Source: Nemania diffusa
Taxonomy: Eukaryota; Ascomycota; Sordariomycetes; Xylariales; Xylariaceae
NCBI GenBank assembly: GCA_038501195.1
Contig: JBBPUQ010000008.1
Span: forward strand, 290,001-354,000
Direction of reading: 5' to 3'
DNA length: 64,000 nt
A model generated the notes under the pieces. The model saw only the letters and a list, made by a program, of their open reading frames with translations. It had not been told where the DNA came from and did no database searches. The translations under genes were made by a program, and so were the position numbers. Positions 63,769 to 64,000 of this stretch are shown one piece after another. Position 1 is the first letter of the stretch; each line of letters begins with the position of its first letter.

Positions 63769-64000
63769 ATGTCTAATGAGACGGAAGCTGCGCCTCCAAT
63801 CCACGACCAGCCCTCTATAAGAGGCCTAGAGTTGCAGCTAAGCAGCTACCACCAACTACACTCGTCCAAGCTGGTGCGCTTCTATGCTCATCCGTGGACG
63901 CAGATTTTGCTCATCAGCGCGATCTGTTTCTGTCTCAACGGTGTAAGTGACTTGTGCCTCCTGACGTCTGTGGCGATTCTAATATTCATACTATATTGCG
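63769..64000 (+). CDS. Probable major-facilitator (UNC93-like) transporter, first exon only
   Basis: ATG at 63769 opens a 58-codon exon ending at 63942, followed by a strong donor GTAAGT and intron sequence up to the window edge. The peptide has a polar N-tail (MSNETEAAPPIHDQ), then KLVRFYAHPWTQILLISAIC, leading into a hydrophobic segment. A (W/F)YRHP..Q...I..I.F stretch ahead of the first membrane helix is usual in fungal UNC93-like and related MFS proteins. Only one helix is visible, so the family is tentative. It is divergent from the MurQ fusion, which suggests uptake of the sugar that the fusion enzyme would process. Confidence 0.5.
   Translation, partial: MSNETEAAPPIHDQPSIRGLELQLSSYHQLHSSKLVRFYAHPWTQILLISAICFCLNGVSDLCLLTSVAILIFILYC

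Noticed and set aside
1..64000. CRISPR arrays, rRNA genes, bacterial-type operons or phage
   Set aside because: None seen. Introns, tRNA introns and RIP mark the DNA as fungal nuclear.

Overview
The window is nuclear DNA of a filamentous ascomycete (Pezizomycotina). Genes are split by short 55-104 bp introns with GT/AG ends. The proteins are typical of this group: Zn2Cys6 regulator, GH43 arabinanase, bicupin oxalate decarboxylase, MET10, RCC1, a cysteine-rich metallothionein-like protein and a MurQ-kinase fusion. The left 27.7 kb carries the mark of exhaustive repeat-induced point mutation (RIP). Gene identities come from recognised motifs and family knowledge; no search was run.

Region 1 (1-27.7 kb) is almost pure A+T and has no gene. 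It consists of degenerate copies of one LTR retrotransposon family with 308 bp LTRs. A complete 5.9 kb element (14051-19964) sits inside an older, inverted 5.9 kb copy (11639-14050 plus 19965-23472). Five-base target duplications can be seen for both. Fragments of the same family lie at about 2.5-3.0, 3.4, 4.1-6.9, 24.0-25.3 and 25.7-27.7 kb, and an array of an 8 bp unit lies at 4470-5022. A strip of intermediate composition (27.7-28.5 kb) leads to an abrupt change to ordinary DNA at 28545, where a beta-lactamase-family gene is cut off after about 91 codons.

Region 2 (28.5-36.5 kb) holds an RCC1-type Ran exchange factor, a 16-cysteine metallothionein-like protein and a secreted GH43 endo-arabinanase, all on the minus strand. 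Region 3 (36.5-43.7 kb) is gene-poor, with one small hypothetical ORF and one membrane protein gene. Region 4 (43.7-52.3 kb) has a Zn2Cys6 regulator (+), a secreted bicupin of the oxalate decarboxylase family (-) and the single-exon sulfite reductase flavoprotein subunit MET10 (-). Region 5 (52.3-58.9 kb) has two intron-containing tRNAs (Pro-AGG and Asp-GTC) and a small secreted cysteine-rich protein.

Region 6 (58.9-64 kb) is the most interesting. A secreted beta-lactamase-family serine hydrolase, a MurQ etherase/amino-sugar kinase fusion and, divergently, the first exon of a probable membrane transporter lie side by side. This resembles bacterial muropeptide (MurNAc) rescue operons. Both enzyme genes are broken (two frameshifts in the first; two premature TAG codons and one frameshift in the second), so this looks like a bacterial-wall scavenging cluster in decay.
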